A stretch of 64,000 bases of DNA from NCBI RefSeq assembly GCF_051433165.1, contig NZ_JBHMFS010000011.1, forward strand, positions 62,001-126,000. The letters run 5' to 3'. The position numbers and the translations under genes were made by a program. The stretch is from Falsiroseomonas sp051433165. Its GTDB lineage: Bacteria; Pseudomonadota; Alphaproteobacteria; Acetobacterales; Acetobacteraceae. Positions 52,313 to 61,401 of this stretch are shown in pieces; the first letter of the stretch is position 1; the number at the start of each line of letters is the position of its first letter. The notes beneath the pieces were generated by a model. It was not told the DNA's origin. It searched no databases and saw only the letters and a list, made by a program, of their open reading frames with translations.

Positions 52313-53284
52313 ATGACAACCACGCGCCGCGCGACCCTGCTGGCCGCGCCCGCCCTTCTCCTCGGCAGCCGCCTGGCGGGCGCCCAGGCCTGGCCATCCC
52401 GCCCCGTGCGGATCGTGGTGCCCTATACGCCGGGGGGTGTCTCCGACATCACCGCGCGCTTGATCGCGGAGCCGATGGCCGCGGCGCTGGGTGTTGCCGT
52501 ACCGGTGGAAAACCGCCCCGGCGCGGATGGCGTCATCGGGACGGAGGCGGTGGCGCGCGCGCCCGCCGATGGGCATACGCTGGCCCTGGTCTCGGTCGGG
52601 CATCCTGTGAACGCGGCCTTCTACCGGCTGCCCTTCGACACGATGCGGGACTTCACCTTCATCAGCCTGACCACGAAGACGCCGCTGGTGCTCTGCGCGG
52701 CGCGGACCTTCGTGGCCTCCACCCCGGCGGAGCTGGTGGCGCATGCCAAGCGCAACCCGGCCGGGCATGTGACCTTCGCCGGCACGGGGGGCGTGGTGCG
52801 GCTGGCGCCGGTGCTGTTCGCGCAGCGGACGGGGATCGAGATGACCTATGTGCCGTACCGGGGTTCGACCCAGGCGCATCCGGACCTGATCGCCGGGCGT
52901 GTCGACATCATGTTCGACACCGTCCCGGCGGCGCTGCCGCATATCCAGGGCGGCACGCTGAAGGCGCTGGCCACCACCGGCGCTGTCCGCGCGCCGCAAC
53001 TGCCGGATGTGCCGACGCTGGGGGAAAGTCTGGCGGGGTTCGAGGCCTCCACCTGGGGCATGGTGATGGGCCCGGCCAACCTGCCCGCGCCCGTGCTGGA
53101 GCGGCTGCACCGGGAGATCACGGCCGCCGTCATGCGCCCCGATGTGGTGGCGCGGCACCGGCAGCTCGGCGCGGAAGTCGTCACCTCCAACCCCGATGAG
53201 ACGCGGAGCTTCGTCCAGGCGGAGATGGAGAAATGGGGCACGGCGGCCCGCGCCGCGGGGGTACGGCCCCAAAACGCCGGGTGA
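52313..53284 (+). CDS. Tripartite tricarboxylate transporter substrate-binding protein (Bug/TctC)
   Basis: A 323-residue Bug-family periplasmic binding protein. A Tat-like leader (TTTRRATLLAAPALLLGSRLAG) is followed by WPSRPVRIVVPYTPGGVSD. AYRSST-like VPYRGSTQAHPDLIAGRVDIMFD and LPDVPTLGESLAGFE are the family signatures. ATG 52313 has GGAGG about 9 bp upstream. No permease genes are adjacent. It is an orphan, the second Bug gene of the window, and its ligand is unknown. Confidence 0.92.
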   Translation: MTTTRRATLLAAPALLLGSRLAGAQAWPSRPVRIVVPYTPGGVSDITARLIAEPMAAALGVAVPVENRPGADGVIGTEAVARAPADGHTLALVSVGHPVNAAFYRLPFDTMRDFTFISLTTKTPLVLCAARTFVASTPAELVAHAKRNPAGHVTFAGTGGVVRLAPVLFAQRTGIEMTYVPYRGSTQAHPDLIAGRVDIMFDTVPAALPHIQGGTLKALATTGAVRAPQLPDVPTLGESLAGFEASTWGMVMGPANLPAPVLERLHREITAAVMRPDVVARHRQLGAEVVTSNPDETRSFVQAEMEKWGTAARAAGVRPQNAG

Positions 53285-53300
53285 CACGCGGGGTAGCCCG

Positions 53301-53726
53301 CTACCGCGCGCCGAGGATCCACTCCGCCACGAACAGCGTGCCGAACAAGGTGCCGGCGAAGATCAGGAGGTGGTTCCGCACCGCGTCCTTGCGGAACACC
53401 ATGGCGGGCGGCGGCGGCGGGGTGGCGGAGGCCGCGAGTGCCGCCAGGCCGCGCGGTTCTTCCGGCTCCGGCGGCACCGCGGGCACGGCGGCCGCCAACG
53501 CCCGCTCCGTCTCGGCCGGGGTCAGGCACGGGCCGAGATAGGTGAAGCGGCGCACCGCTTCCTCCGCCGTCACCGCACTGCCATCCCAGACGATCCACTG
53601 CCGCAGCGCGCCGTTCCAGCCGATCGGCAGCGGGGCGCGGCCTCGATCCTCCGTGCGCGCCACCCAATGCCAGGGGCGGGACGGGTCGGCAGGCTCGCCA
53701 GGGCGCTTCGGGTCGGGCCAGGCCAT
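53301..53726 (-). CDS. Hypothetical protein with C-terminal membrane helix
   Basis: A 141-residue protein: an N-terminal hydrophilic part with two Trp-rich strands (RPWHWVARTE, then ALRQWIVWDG), an acidic linker with a Pro-run (PPPPPAM), and a C-terminal helix (LLIFAGTLFGTLFVAEWIL). No family is recognised. ATG 53726 is preceded by AGGA. It lies between the Bug gene and the symporter, on the symporter's strand and 65 bp after its end; co-transcription is possible. Confidence 0.6.
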   Translation of the reverse strand: MAWPDPKRPGEPADPSRPWHWVARTEDRGRAPLPIGWNGALRQWIVWDGSAVTAEEAVRRFTYLGPCLTPAETERALAAAVPAVPPEPEEPRGLAALAASATPPPPPAMVFRKDAVRNHLLIFAGTLFGTLFVAEWILGAR

Positions 53727-53790
53727 GCAGCATTTTCCTTCTTGGGATTGGACCATAGCAGGGCGCGACTCGCCCCGCGGCAAGGGGGCA

Positions 53791-54729
53791 TCAGGTGACC
53801 AGCCGCGCCCTCAGCCGGTCATAGACCGGGCGCAGCAGCAGCGGGGACAGGAACAGCGGGAACTGGCACAGCGCGAAGAACATCAGGATGCCGGGATCCG
53901 TCGCCGCCGGCAGCACCGCCAGGAACAGCGCCGTGTTGCGGTTGCCCGAGAGAAGGCCCGCGGAAAGTGCCACCCTGGCGCCGGCCGGCTTCAGGAAGGC
54001 CAGCGCCGTCAGCAGGTTCAGGCCGAAATTGCCGGCGAAGGCCAGCGCCACCCCGCCCAAAACCCACATCGGCTGCGCCAGCAGCATGGCCTGAACGCCG
54101 TCCATCACGCCAAACCCGTACAGCACCACCAGCAGCACCACGGCGCCATCGACGCTGCGGCCATAGGTCGCCAGCCGCACCGGCCCCGCCAGCCGCCGGA
54201 TCACCAGGGAAATGAGCAGCGGTACCCCCACCACCAGCGCCAGCCGCCCCATCAGCCCGCCGAGCGAGATCGCCAGGTCGATGCCCAGCAGGCCGAGCGC
54301 CAGCGGCGGCGCGGTGAAGGGAACCAGCAGGGTGGACAGCACCGCGACCACCAGCGAAATCTCTCCATCCAGCCCTACCATGCGCGCAAAGGCGGGGGAG
54401 GAGGTGGCGGCGCAGCCGGTGGCCATGATGACCACTGCAGCGCCAAGCGGGCCCTCCAGCCCCAGCAGCCGGACTAGGGCGAAGACGATCAGCGGGCAGA
54501 CCAGCAGGACCCAGGTCAGCAGCGCCGCCACCAGCACCGGCCGGCGCAGATAACCGAGCACCTGGCCGAAATCGACCCGCAACAACACCAATGTCATCAA
54601 GCAAGCTACGACGGGCGTCACCACATCCCGTGTGGCGGCCGCCAGCGGCGGCAGCAGCACGCCGAGAAACACGCCATAGCCCAGCAGGGCGCCGCCATTG
54701 CGGGCGGACCATTCGAGAAAACGGACCAA
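53791..54729 (-). CDS. Bile acid:sodium symporter-family transporter
   Basis: A 312-residue membrane protein of the SBF/BASS superfamily with about nine to ten helices. Characteristic stretches are MATGCAATSSPAFARMVG, TALAFLKPAGARVALSAG and SGNRNTALFLAVL, the last resembling the crossover motif of the second repeat. The start is a TTG at 54729 read from MVRFLEW; an ATG is not available in this frame nearby. Family members move organic anions, arsenite or pantothenate-like compounds, and the cargo is unknown. It is divergent from the pentapeptide gene. Confidence 0.85.
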   Translation of the reverse strand: MVRFLEWSARNGGALLGYGVFLGVLLPPLAAATRDVVTPVVACLMTLVLLRVDFGQVLGYLRRPVLVAALLTWVLLVCPLIVFALVRLLGLEGPLGAAVVIMATGCAATSSPAFARMVGLDGEISLVVAVLSTLLVPFTAPPLALGLLGIDLAISLGGLMGRLALVVGVPLLISLVIRRLAGPVRLATYGRSVDGAVVLLVVLYGFGVMDGVQAMLLAQPMWVLGGVALAFAGNFGLNLLTALAFLKPAGARVALSAGLLSGNRNTALFLAVLPAATDPGILMFFALCQFPLFLSPLLLRPVYDRLRARLVT

Positions 54730-54791
54730 GGGGAACCCAATGGCTCAGGGACAGGATGCGGGAGAAGCGGATGCGGGAGGCGCGGGCGAGG

Positions 54792-54820
54792 TTGGCGTTG
54801 TTCGACCTGTGTTCTATATC
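54792..54820 (+). promoter_or_regulatory. Sigma-70-like promoter of the pentapeptide gene
   Basis: TTGGCG (54792-54797), a 17-bp spacer and TATATC (54815-54820). It points at the GTG at 54827, leaving a leader of at most a few bases, so translation could be leaderless. Confidence 0.5.
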
Positions 54821-54826
54821 CAAGGT

Positions 54827-55351
54827 GTGCCCGGACGTCATCACACCCCGAATCGCCTCGCGCTCCTGCCCTTCCTGGCATTGCTTGGCCTGATGCTCAG
54901 CGCCGCGCCTGCGCTGGCCGCCTGCACGGACCCGCCTGGGCCGGGGGTGGATTGGCGGCGCTGCAGCCTGGATGGGCGCGATTTGAGTGGTGCGGACCTC
55001 TCCGGCATGCAGCTTCGCGATGCTTCCCTGCAACGCACCCAGTTGGTCGGCGCCAAGCTGGTCGGGGCGGAAGGGTCTTATGTGCGCTTCGTGTCCTCCG
55101 ACCTGAACGGCGCCGATTTCACTGGTGCGACTCTGCGGGAAGCCGATTTCACCCGCGCCACGCTGCGCGGCGCCAAGCTGGTCCGCGCCGATCTGCGCCG
55201 TGCCCGGCTTTACCGTGCCGATCTGACGCAAGCGGACCTGACCGGCGCGATGCTGGGCGGCACGGATTTCACCGGGGTGATCCTGGATGGCGCGACCTGG
55301 ACCGATGGCGCGCGGATCTGCGCCGCGGGGTCCGTGGGTTCCTGCCAGTGA
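54827..55351 (+). CDS. Exported pentapeptide-repeat protein
   Basis: A 174-residue protein if started at GTG 54827, giving a signal peptide (LALLPFLALLGLMLSAAPALA). About 12 pentapeptide repeats follow, with central Leu/Phe (for example LSGAD, LREAD, FTRAT, LRGAK, LVRAD, LTGAM). They form a right-handed quadrilateral beta-helix. The first part has a CTD-P-C-type Cys near the signal. An ATG at 54740, with AAGGGG upstream, gives 29 more residues before the signal and is the alternative. It overlaps the helicase gene by GTGA. Confidence 0.75.
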   Translation: MPGRHHTPNRLALLPFLALLGLMLSAAPALAACTDPPGPGVDWRRCSLDGRDLSGADLSGMQLRDASLQRTQLVGAKLVGAEGSYVRFVSSDLNGADFTGATLREADFTRATLRGAKLVRADLRRARLYRADLTQADLTGAMLGGTDFTGVILDGATWTDGARICAAGSVGSCQ

Positions 55352-57582
55352 GTCTTCCGGCGACCCAGCCGGACTACCTCGCCCGGCTTAACCCGGAACA
55401 GCGCCAGGCGGTGGAAACGCTGGATGGCCCGTTGCTGGTGCTGGCCGGCGCCGGCACCGGCAAGACCAGCGTGCTGACCACCCGCTTCGCCCATCTGCTG
55501 ATGACCGGCCGCGCCCGCCCCTGGCAGGTGCTGGCCGTGACCTTCACCAACAAGGCGGCGAAGGAGATGCGCGAGCGCGTCGCCACCATCCTCGGCCAGC
55601 CTGCGGAGGGGCTGTGGCTCGGCACCTTCCACGCACTATGCGCCCGCATGCTGCGCCGGCATGCCGAGATCGTCGGGCTGAAGTCGAACTTCACCATCCT
55701 CGATACCGACGACCAGATGCGGCTGCTGAAGCAGATCATGGAGGCTGCCGGCGGCATCGATTCCAAGCGCTGGCCGCCGCAGGGGCTGATGGCGGTGATC
55801 CAGCGCTGGAAGGATCGCGGCCTGACGCCGGCCCGCATCACCCCGGCCGAAGATTCGGACTACGCCAACAACCGCGCGCGTAGCCTTTATGAAGCGTATC
55901 AGCGCCGCCTGATCGAGCTGAACGCGGCCGATTTCGGCGACCTTCTGCTGCATGTGGTGGAGATCCTGCGCACCCGCCCGGATATCCTGGCCGAGTACCA
56001 CAGGACCTTCCGCTACATCCTGGTGGACGAATACCAGGACACCAACCTGGTCCAATATCTGTGGCTGCGCCTGCTCGCCCAGAACGAGGACCCGGCCCAG
56101 CGCAACATCTGCTGCGTCGGCGATGACGACCAGTCGATCTATTCCTGGCGCGGCGCCGAGATCGAAAACATCCTTCGGTTCGAAAAAGATTTTCCTGGCG
56201 CGCGCACCGTGCGGCTGGAATCCAACTACCGTTCGACCAAGCCGATCCTCGCCGCGGCCGCCGGGCTGATCGCCCGCAATGCGGGCCGCCTCGGCAAGAC
56301 GCTGCGCGCCGGTCGCAAGGACGCGGAAGGCGAGAAAGTGCGCGTCGTCTCCCTGTGGGACAGCGAGGAAGAAGCCCGCATGGTGGGGGAGCGGATCGAG
56401 GCGGCGCGCCGCGGTGGCCACCCGCTGTCCGAATTCGCCATCCTCGTCCGCGCCGGCTTCCAGACCCGCAGCTTCGAGGAACGCCTCATCACCCTCGGCC
56501 TGCCCTACCGCGTGGTTGGGGGGCTGAAATTCTACGAGCGCGCGGAAATCCGCGACGCCATGGCCTATCTCCGCATCCTGCACCAACCCGCCGACGACCT
56601 GGCGTTTGAGCGCATCGTCAACACGCCGAAGCGCGGCCTCGGCGACAGCGGCCTACGCGCCCTGCACCAGGCGGCCCGCGCGGAAGCCATTCCCCTCGCG
56701 CTCGCCGCCGAACGCATTGCCGAAACCGACTCCCTCAAGCCGAAGCCTCGCACGGCGCTGCGCGAACTGATGCGCGGCTTCGTCCGCTGGCGCGGCATCA
56801 ACGAGAAGGAAGGCCACGTCGTCGCCGCCGCGACCATGCTGGATGAATCCGGCTACACCGAGATGTGGAAGCTGGACCGCAGTCCCGAAGCCCCCGGCCG
56901 CCTCGAAAACCTCAAGGAACTGCTGCGCGCGCTGGGCGACTACCAGACCCTCGCCGGCTTCCTCGACCACGTCGCCCTGGTGATGGAAACCGACGAGAAC
57001 GCCGAAGCCGAACGCGTCCAGCTCATGACGCTGCACGCCGCCAAGGGCCTGGAATTCGACACCGTCTTCCTGCCCGGCTGGGAAGAAGGCCTGTTTCCCT
57101 CCCAGCGCTCCCTCGACGAGGGCGGCGACAAATCGCTCGAGGAAGAACGGCGCTTGGCCTATGTCGGCATCACCCGCGCCCGCCGCAACGCCATCATCAG
57201 CCACGCCGCCAACCGCCGCATCTACGGCAACTGGACCTCCTCCCTCCCCTCCCGCTTCCTCGACGAATTGCCGGAAGAGGCCATCACCCGCGAAGGCCAA
57301 TCCACCATCCGCGCCAACCGCATGGCCGACACCCCCAGCGTCTTCCTCGGGCAATCCGGCCTGCTCGCCCGCCGCCCGCGCATGACCGACGTGAACCCCT
57401 GGGACACCCGCGAACGCCCCGCGCGCGAATCCACCCTCGTGAAGGGCGAACGCGTCTTCCACCAGAAATTCGGCTACGGCACGATCACCGACATCGACGA
57501 AGACCGCCTCGACATCACCTTCGACCATACCGGCCCGAAACGCGTGCTGGACCGCTTCGTCCAGAAGGCGAGCGAGGTTTAG
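55348..57582 (+). CDS. uvrD: UvrD/PcrA-type superfamily 1 DNA helicase
   Basis: A 744-residue 3'-5' DNA helicase for repair and replication restart. Walker A AGAGTGKT is near residue 33, with FTNKAAKEMRERV and GTFHALCARMLRRH. The DExx box appears as LVDEYQDTN, followed by GDDDQSIYSWRGA and ESNYRST. The C-terminal motifs are LMTLHAAKGLEFDTVFLPGW, EERRLAYVGITRAR and a tail that ends in a Tudor-like GYGTITDIDEDRLDITFDH. All motifs are intact. It starts at GTG 55348, overlapping the pentapeptide stop. Confidence 0.93.
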   Translation: MSLPATQPDYLARLNPEQRQAVETLDGPLLVLAGAGTGKTSVLTTRFAHLLMTGRARPWQVLAVTFTNKAAKEMRERVATILGQPAEGLWLGTFHALCARMLRRHAEIVGLKSNFTILDTDDQMRLLKQIMEAAGGIDSKRWPPQGLMAVIQRWKDRGLTPARITPAEDSDYANNRARSLYEAYQRRLIELNAADFGDLLLHVVEILRTRPDILAEYHRTFRYILVDEYQDTNLVQYLWLRLLAQNEDPAQRNICCVGDDDQSIYSWRGAEIENILRFEKDFPGARTVRLESNYRSTKPILAAAAGLIARNAGRLGKTLRAGRKDAEGEKVRVVSLWDSEEEARMVGERIEAARRGGHPLSEFAILVRAGFQTRSFEERLITLGLPYRVVGGLKFYERAEIRDAMAYLRILHQPADDLAFERIVNTPKRGLGDSGLRALHQAARAEAIPLALAAERIAETDSLKPKPRTALRELMRGFVRWRGINEKEGHVVAAATMLDESGYTEMWKLDRSPEAPGRLENLKELLRALGDYQTLAGFLDHVALVMETDENAEAERVQLMTLHAAKGLEFDTVFLPGWEEGLFPSQRSLDEGGDKSLEEERRLAYVGITRARRNAIISHAANRRIYGNWTSSLPSRFLDELPEEAITREGQSTIRANRMADTPSVFLGQSGLLARRPRMTDVNPWDTRERPARESTLVKGERVFHQKFGYGTITDIDEDRLDITFDHTGPKRVLDRFVQKASEV

Positions 57583-57611
57583 GGACTTCGGATGTGGTCG
57601 CGGGGTGGTTC

Positions 57612-57812
57612 GCGGGGGGCCTTGCCCCCCGCACCCCCCACCAGGAGGCAGTGGCCTCCTGGACCACGGGACTTTGTGCAGGAAGGGAGAGGGGCCAGCG
57701 GTACCGCAGATCATGCGGTCGCTCCGGCCCCTCTCCCTTCCTGCACAGGATTCAAGGGTTCCAAGGGGCCACTGCCCCTTGGCGGGAGGGTGCAGGGAGG
57801 GCGGAGCCCTCC
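57612..57812. repeat. Array of five GC-rich hairpins after uvrD
   Basis: Five perfect inverted repeats lie in 200 bp. They are 57612-57632 (9-bp stem GCGGGGGGC), 57641-57662 (9-bp CCAGGAGGC), 57675-57747 (22-bp arms), 57761-57782 (9-bp CCAAGGGGC) and 57796-57812 (7-bp GGAGGGC). The third has arms at 57675-57696 and 57726-57747 and a smaller nested ACCGCA-GATCA-TGCGGT hairpin in its loop. No reading frame with family resemblance crosses the array. The rest of the 306-bp gap to prmA (57583-57611 and 57813-57888) holds nothing recognisable. Confidence 0.85.
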
Positions 57813-57888
57813 TTGCAAACAACCCGCGCCATCCTCCAAAGCCCCCACAATCCTCGCCCACCCTTCCGGATGAAAAGGTTCAGCCTGC

Positions 57889-58812
57889 ATGTCGCGTGAT
57901 GTTTATGCCCAGCGTCAGGCGCGGCGGGCGGAGCCGTTGGAGACGGTTTGGTTTGATGCGTTGCCGGAGGCGGCGGTGCCGATGTTTGAGGCGGCGTTGT
58001 TGCGGGTGTGTCCTTCGGTCGCGATTTTCCGGGATGAGGCGACGGATACCTGGCGGGTTGAGGGGGTGCGGGCGCGCGGGCAGGGGGATGAGGAGTTGGC
58101 GGGGGCTTTGGCCTTGGCGGCTCTGGTCACGGGTGTGACGCCAGCGTTGCAGGCGGAGCCTGTCGAGGCGGAGGGGTGGCTGGCCCGGACGGTGGCCAGC
58201 TTCGGGGAGCAGGAGATTGGCGCCGGCGTGCTGGTGCGGCCGACGCATGTGCCGGATCGGCGGATCTATGGGCGCATGGTGTTGAAGCTGGATGCAGGGA
58301 TCGCGTTCGGCTCGGGCGAGCATGGCTCGACGCGCGGTTGCCTCGTGGCGTTCGAGCGGGTGGCGCGGGATGGCCGGGCGCGGCGGTTGCGGCGGTTGCT
58401 GGATCTGGGGACGGGGTCCGGCATTCTGGCGATGGCGGCGGCCAAGCGGTTGCGGCGGCCTGTGCTGGCCACGGATATCGAGCCGTGGAGTGTCCGGGTG
58501 GCGGAGGAGAATGCCCGGATGAATGGCGTAGGGCGGCTGGTGCGGGCGCGGCTGGCCGATGGCTGGAAGGACCGGCATGTGCGGGCCGGGCGGCCTTATG
58601 ACCTGGTGTTCGCCAATATCCTGGCGCGGCCGCTGTGTTCCATGGCGAAGGATCTGAGTGTGGGTCTGGCGCCGGGCGGCACGGCCATTCTCGCAGGGCT
58701 TCTGGGGACGCAGGTGCGAATGGTGCTGGCGGCGCATCGGCGGCGCGGCATGGTGCTGGAGCGGCGTCTGCCGCAGGGCGCCTGGGCGACGCTGGTGTTA
58801 CGACGGAGATAA
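57889..58812 (+). CDS. prmA: Ribosomal protein L11 methyltransferase (PrmA-like)
   Basis: A 307-residue SAM-dependent methyltransferase that methylates ribosomal protein L11. The SAM motif DLGTGSGILAMAAAKRL is at about 168-184. Motif AFGSGEHGSTRG and the catalytic FANILARPL are the PrmA signatures. The N-terminal domain is poorly conserved. The third-base composition is G-rich (GCG, CTG, GTG), unlike the C-rich end of the helicase just upstream. It converges on the DUF1127 gene. Confidence 0.87.
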   Translation: MSRDVYAQRQARRAEPLETVWFDALPEAAVPMFEAALLRVCPSVAIFRDEATDTWRVEGVRARGQGDEELAGALALAALVTGVTPALQAEPVEAEGWLARTVASFGEQEIGAGVLVRPTHVPDRRIYGRMVLKLDAGIAFGSGEHGSTRGCLVAFERVARDGRARRLRRLLDLGTGSGILAMAAAKRLRRPVLATDIEPWSVRVAEENARMNGVGRLVRARLADGWKDRHVRAGRPYDLVFANILARPLCSMAKDLSVGLAPGGTAILAGLLGTQVRMVLAAHRRRGMVLERRLPQGAWATLVLRRR

Positions 58813-58920
58813 GGGGCCGGACATGCGACGGGGCCGATGCCGCTGGCACCGGCCCCGCGCTTCCGCCGCGGTCCAGATCCCCTGCCGGGTGCGGGGGTTG
58901 GGGCTGCAACGGGTAAGGGG

Positions 58921-58953
58921 CGCGCGCTCCTGCTGGGGGAGTGGGAGCGCGCG
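58921..58953. terminator. Hairpin between convergent prmA and DUF1127 genes
   Basis: CGCGCGCTCC (58921-58930) and GGAGCGCGCG (58944-58953) form a perfect 10-bp stem with a 13-base loop. There is no T-tract, but the position between convergent genes suits a bidirectional terminator. Confidence 0.5.
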
Positions 58954-59007
58954 GTGGGTACCGCCGCCAAAGGGGGGGATTTTGGGGGCGGACCTGTCTC
59001 GGGAACG

Positions 59008-59433
59008 TCAGGCTGCGGCGGCGGTTCCCCGCACCGGGCTGTTGGCATTCGCCGGCGTGTGCACGGTGGTTACGGCCACGGTCACCGTCGCGGCCTTGAC
59101 CGGGCTGGCGGCCTTCAGCGCCGGTGCGCGGAAGTCCGGGTCGAACACATGGGCGATCTCGCCGCGGGTCAGGCCGATATCCGCCAGTTCGCGGTCGGTC
59201 AGGCTGCGGAGGCTCTCATAGGTGCTCTGCCGGGCGGGCCAGCTGCGCAGCGTGCGGCCGAGGAAAGACAGGCCGCGGACCAGGCTGGCGAAGAAACTGA
59301 TCACGCCTTCGGCGATCGCCTGGTCGCGGGCGCGGATCGCTGCGTGGCGCAGCATCTCGATCTCGCGGGCCGTGCGGTCCGGGGTGGCGATGGCGAACAG
59401 GATGGCCTGTTCCGTGCTGTGGCGGGCGTTCAT
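59008..59433 (-). CDS. DUF1127-domain protein
   Basis: A 141-residue protein with a central DUF1127 domain: the helical segment ESLRSLTDRELADIGLTRGEIAHVF near 85-110 carries the family's R-x-L-x2-L-x(3)-L-x2-IG pattern. The N-terminus is helical (ILFAIATPDRTAREIEM) and the C-terminus is Thr/Ala-rich. Some DUF1127 proteins bind RNA and are involved in small-RNA regulation, so that is a possible role. ATG 59433 has AGAGGTC upstream. The longer frame upstream is probably untranslated. Confidence 0.85.
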   Translation of the reverse strand: MNARHSTEQAILFAIATPDRTAREIEMLRHAAIRARDQAIAEGVISFFASLVRGLSFLGRTLRSWPARQSTYESLRSLTDRELADIGLTRGEIAHVFDPDFRAPALKAASPVKAATVTVAVTTVHTPANANSPVRGTAAAA

Positions 59434-59616
59434 GATGACCTCTGTTGAGCGGCGCGGCGGGCTGGCCAGTCTTGGCCTCGGCCCCCGCGCTTCGCAGATG
59501 CAACATAGGGATGGAGAGGCCACAGGTGATGCGCCGAAGCCACAGCCAAGACATGCGTCCAGCGCATGAAATACATCGGACATATGTTTCATCGTTAGGG
59601 CTTCGGTAACCAGCCG

Positions 59617-61401
59617 ATGGAAACCTCACCCTCCCACCGCCTCGCTGTGCTGCGCGCGGAGCTGGCGCGCCAGGGGCTGGACGGCCTTCTGGTGCCGCGC
59701 GCGGATGCGTTTCTTGGTGAATATGTACCGCCCTCCGCGGCGCGGCTGGCCTGGCTCACTGGCTTCACCGGCAGTGCCGGGCTGGCCCTGGTGCTGCGGG
59801 ACCGCGCGGTGCTGTTCGTTGATGGCCGCTACACCACCCAGGCGGCGGCGGAGACCGACCCGGCGCTGTGGGAACGCCGGCATCTGCTGGACCAACCGCC
59901 AGCCGCCTTCCTGAAGGCGGAGGCGCCGGGCGCGCGTATTGGCTACGACCCCTGGCTGCACCCGCAAGCCGCGCTGGATCGGCTGGCGGAGTCCGGCGGC
60001 ACTCTGGTACCACTGGAGGGCAATCCGGTCGATGCGGTTTGGGCAGACCGCCCTGCGCCGCCGGCGGGCCAGGCCGTGCCGCATCCGCTGCAATTCGCCG
60101 GGCAGGATTCCGGTACGAAGCGCGCGGAAGCCGCCGCCGCGCTGCGCGAAGCCGGGCAGGATGCCGCGGTGCTGGCCGATGCCCATGCGGTGGCCTGGCT
60201 GCTGAACATCCGCGGCGATGACCTGCCGCACACACCGCTCGCCCTCGCCATGGCGCTGCTGCATGCCGATGCGCGGGTGGATCTGTTTCTCGACCCCGCG
60301 CGCGCCGATGCTGCGCTGCTGGCGCATCTCGGCAATGGCGTGGCCCTGCGCAAGCCGGAGGCGCTGGCCGGCGTGCTGGAGGGCCTGGCCGGCCGCCGGG
60401 TGCGGCTGGATGCGGAGGTGACGCCCGCTTGGTTCGGCCAGCGCCTGCGCGCAGCGGGGGCGGAGGTGGTGGCAGGCGAAGACCCCTGCCGCCTGCCGCG
60501 CGCCTGCAAGAACACGGTGGAGCAGGACGGTGCCCGTGCTGCCCACCTGCGCGATGCGGTGGCGCTGTGCCGCTTCCTCGCCTGGTTCGCCGGCGCCGCG
60601 CCGGCGGGGCGGGAGACGGAGCTTTCGGCGGCGGCGAAGCTGCTGGCGCTGCGGGCGGACGGCGCGCATTTCGTGGCCGAAAGCTTCCCCGCTATCAGCG
60701 GTGCCGGTGAGAATGGCGCCATCATCCACTATCGCGCGACACCGGAGACCGATCGGCCGATCCGCGCGGATGAATGCTACCTGATCGACAGCGGCGCGCA
60801 GTACCGGGATGGCACCACGGATATCACCCGCGCGCTGTGGACCGGCCCGGGCGCGCCCCCGGCCGAGCTGGCCGCGCGCTACACGATGGTGCTGCAGGGC
60901 CACCTGGCGCTGTCCGCGCTGCGATTCCCGGAGGGTGTGGCCGGCGTTCACCTGGATGCGCTGGCGCGCCAGCGGCTCTGGGCCGCGGGGCTGGATTACG
61001 ACCACGGCACTGGCCACGGCGTGGGCAGCTTCCTTTCGGTGCATGAAGGGCCGGCCGGAATCAGCCGTGCGGCGCGACCGGTGCCGCTGAAGCCGGGCAT
61101 GATCCTGTCGAACGAGCCGGGACTCTACCTGCCCGGCGCCTATGGCATCCGCATCGAGAACCTGCTGCTGGTGCGCCAGGCCACCCCTCTGCCCGGCCAG
61201 GCCAAGCCCTTCCTGGATTTCGAGACGCTGAGCTGGGCGCCCTATGACCGCCGCCTGATCCAGGGGGCGATGCTGTCCGCAGCGGAACGGGCGCAGGTGG
61301 ATGCGTATCACCGCGCGGTCGCGCAGCGGATCGGCCCGCTGCTGCCGGAGGAAGCGCGAGGCTGGCTGATGCAGGCCTGCGCGCCGCTGCCGAAGGGCTG
61401 A
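59617..61401 (+). CDS. Xaa-Pro aminopeptidase (M24B, aminopeptidase P)
   Basis: A 594-residue metallopeptidase that removes an N-terminal residue before proline. Two N-terminal pita-like domains precede the catalytic one, as in eukaryotic-type XPNPEP1 (about 600 residues) rather than E. coli PepP (441). The metal ligands are visible: Asp in CYLIDSGAQ, Asp in GTTDITR, His in GTGHGVG, Glu in ILSNEPGLY and Glu in GIRIENLLL. It stands alone on the plus strand. Confidence 0.93.
   Translation: METSPSHRLAVLRAELARQGLDGLLVPRADAFLGEYVPPSAARLAWLTGFTGSAGLALVLRDRAVLFVDGRYTTQAAAETDPALWERRHLLDQPPAAFLKAEAPGARIGYDPWLHPQAALDRLAESGGTLVPLEGNPVDAVWADRPAPPAGQAVPHPLQFAGQDSGTKRAEAAAALREAGQDAAVLADAHAVAWLLNIRGDDLPHTPLALAMALLHADARVDLFLDPARADAALLAHLGNGVALRKPEALAGVLEGLAGRRVRLDAEVTPAWFGQRLRAAGAEVVAGEDPCRLPRACKNTVEQDGARAAHLRDAVALCRFLAWFAGAAPAGRETELSAAAKLLALRADGAHFVAESFPAISGAGENGAIIHYRATPETDRPIRADECYLIDSGAQYRDGTTDITRALWTGPGAPPAELAARYTMVLQGHLALSALRFPEGVAGVHLDALARQRLWAAGLDYDHGTGHGVGSFLSVHEGPAGISRAARPVPLKPGMILSNEPGLYLPGAYGIRIENLLLVRQATPLPGQAKPFLDFETLSWAPYDRRLIQGAMLSAAERAQVDAYHRAVAQRIGPLLPEEARGWLMQACAPLPKG

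Noticed and set aside
53819..55231. A 470-residue minus-strand frame with repeated IGADQLGA-like units
   Set aside because: The repeats are the complement of the pentapeptide repeats, not an independent protein.
57612..57812. Possible CRISPR array in the hairpin region
   Set aside because: The units differ in sequence and have no constant repeat or regular spacers.
57880..58737. A 285-residue minus-strand frame opposite prmA
   Set aside because: Antisense shadow, His/Arg/Pro-rich, with no family features, while prmA shows its catalytic motifs.
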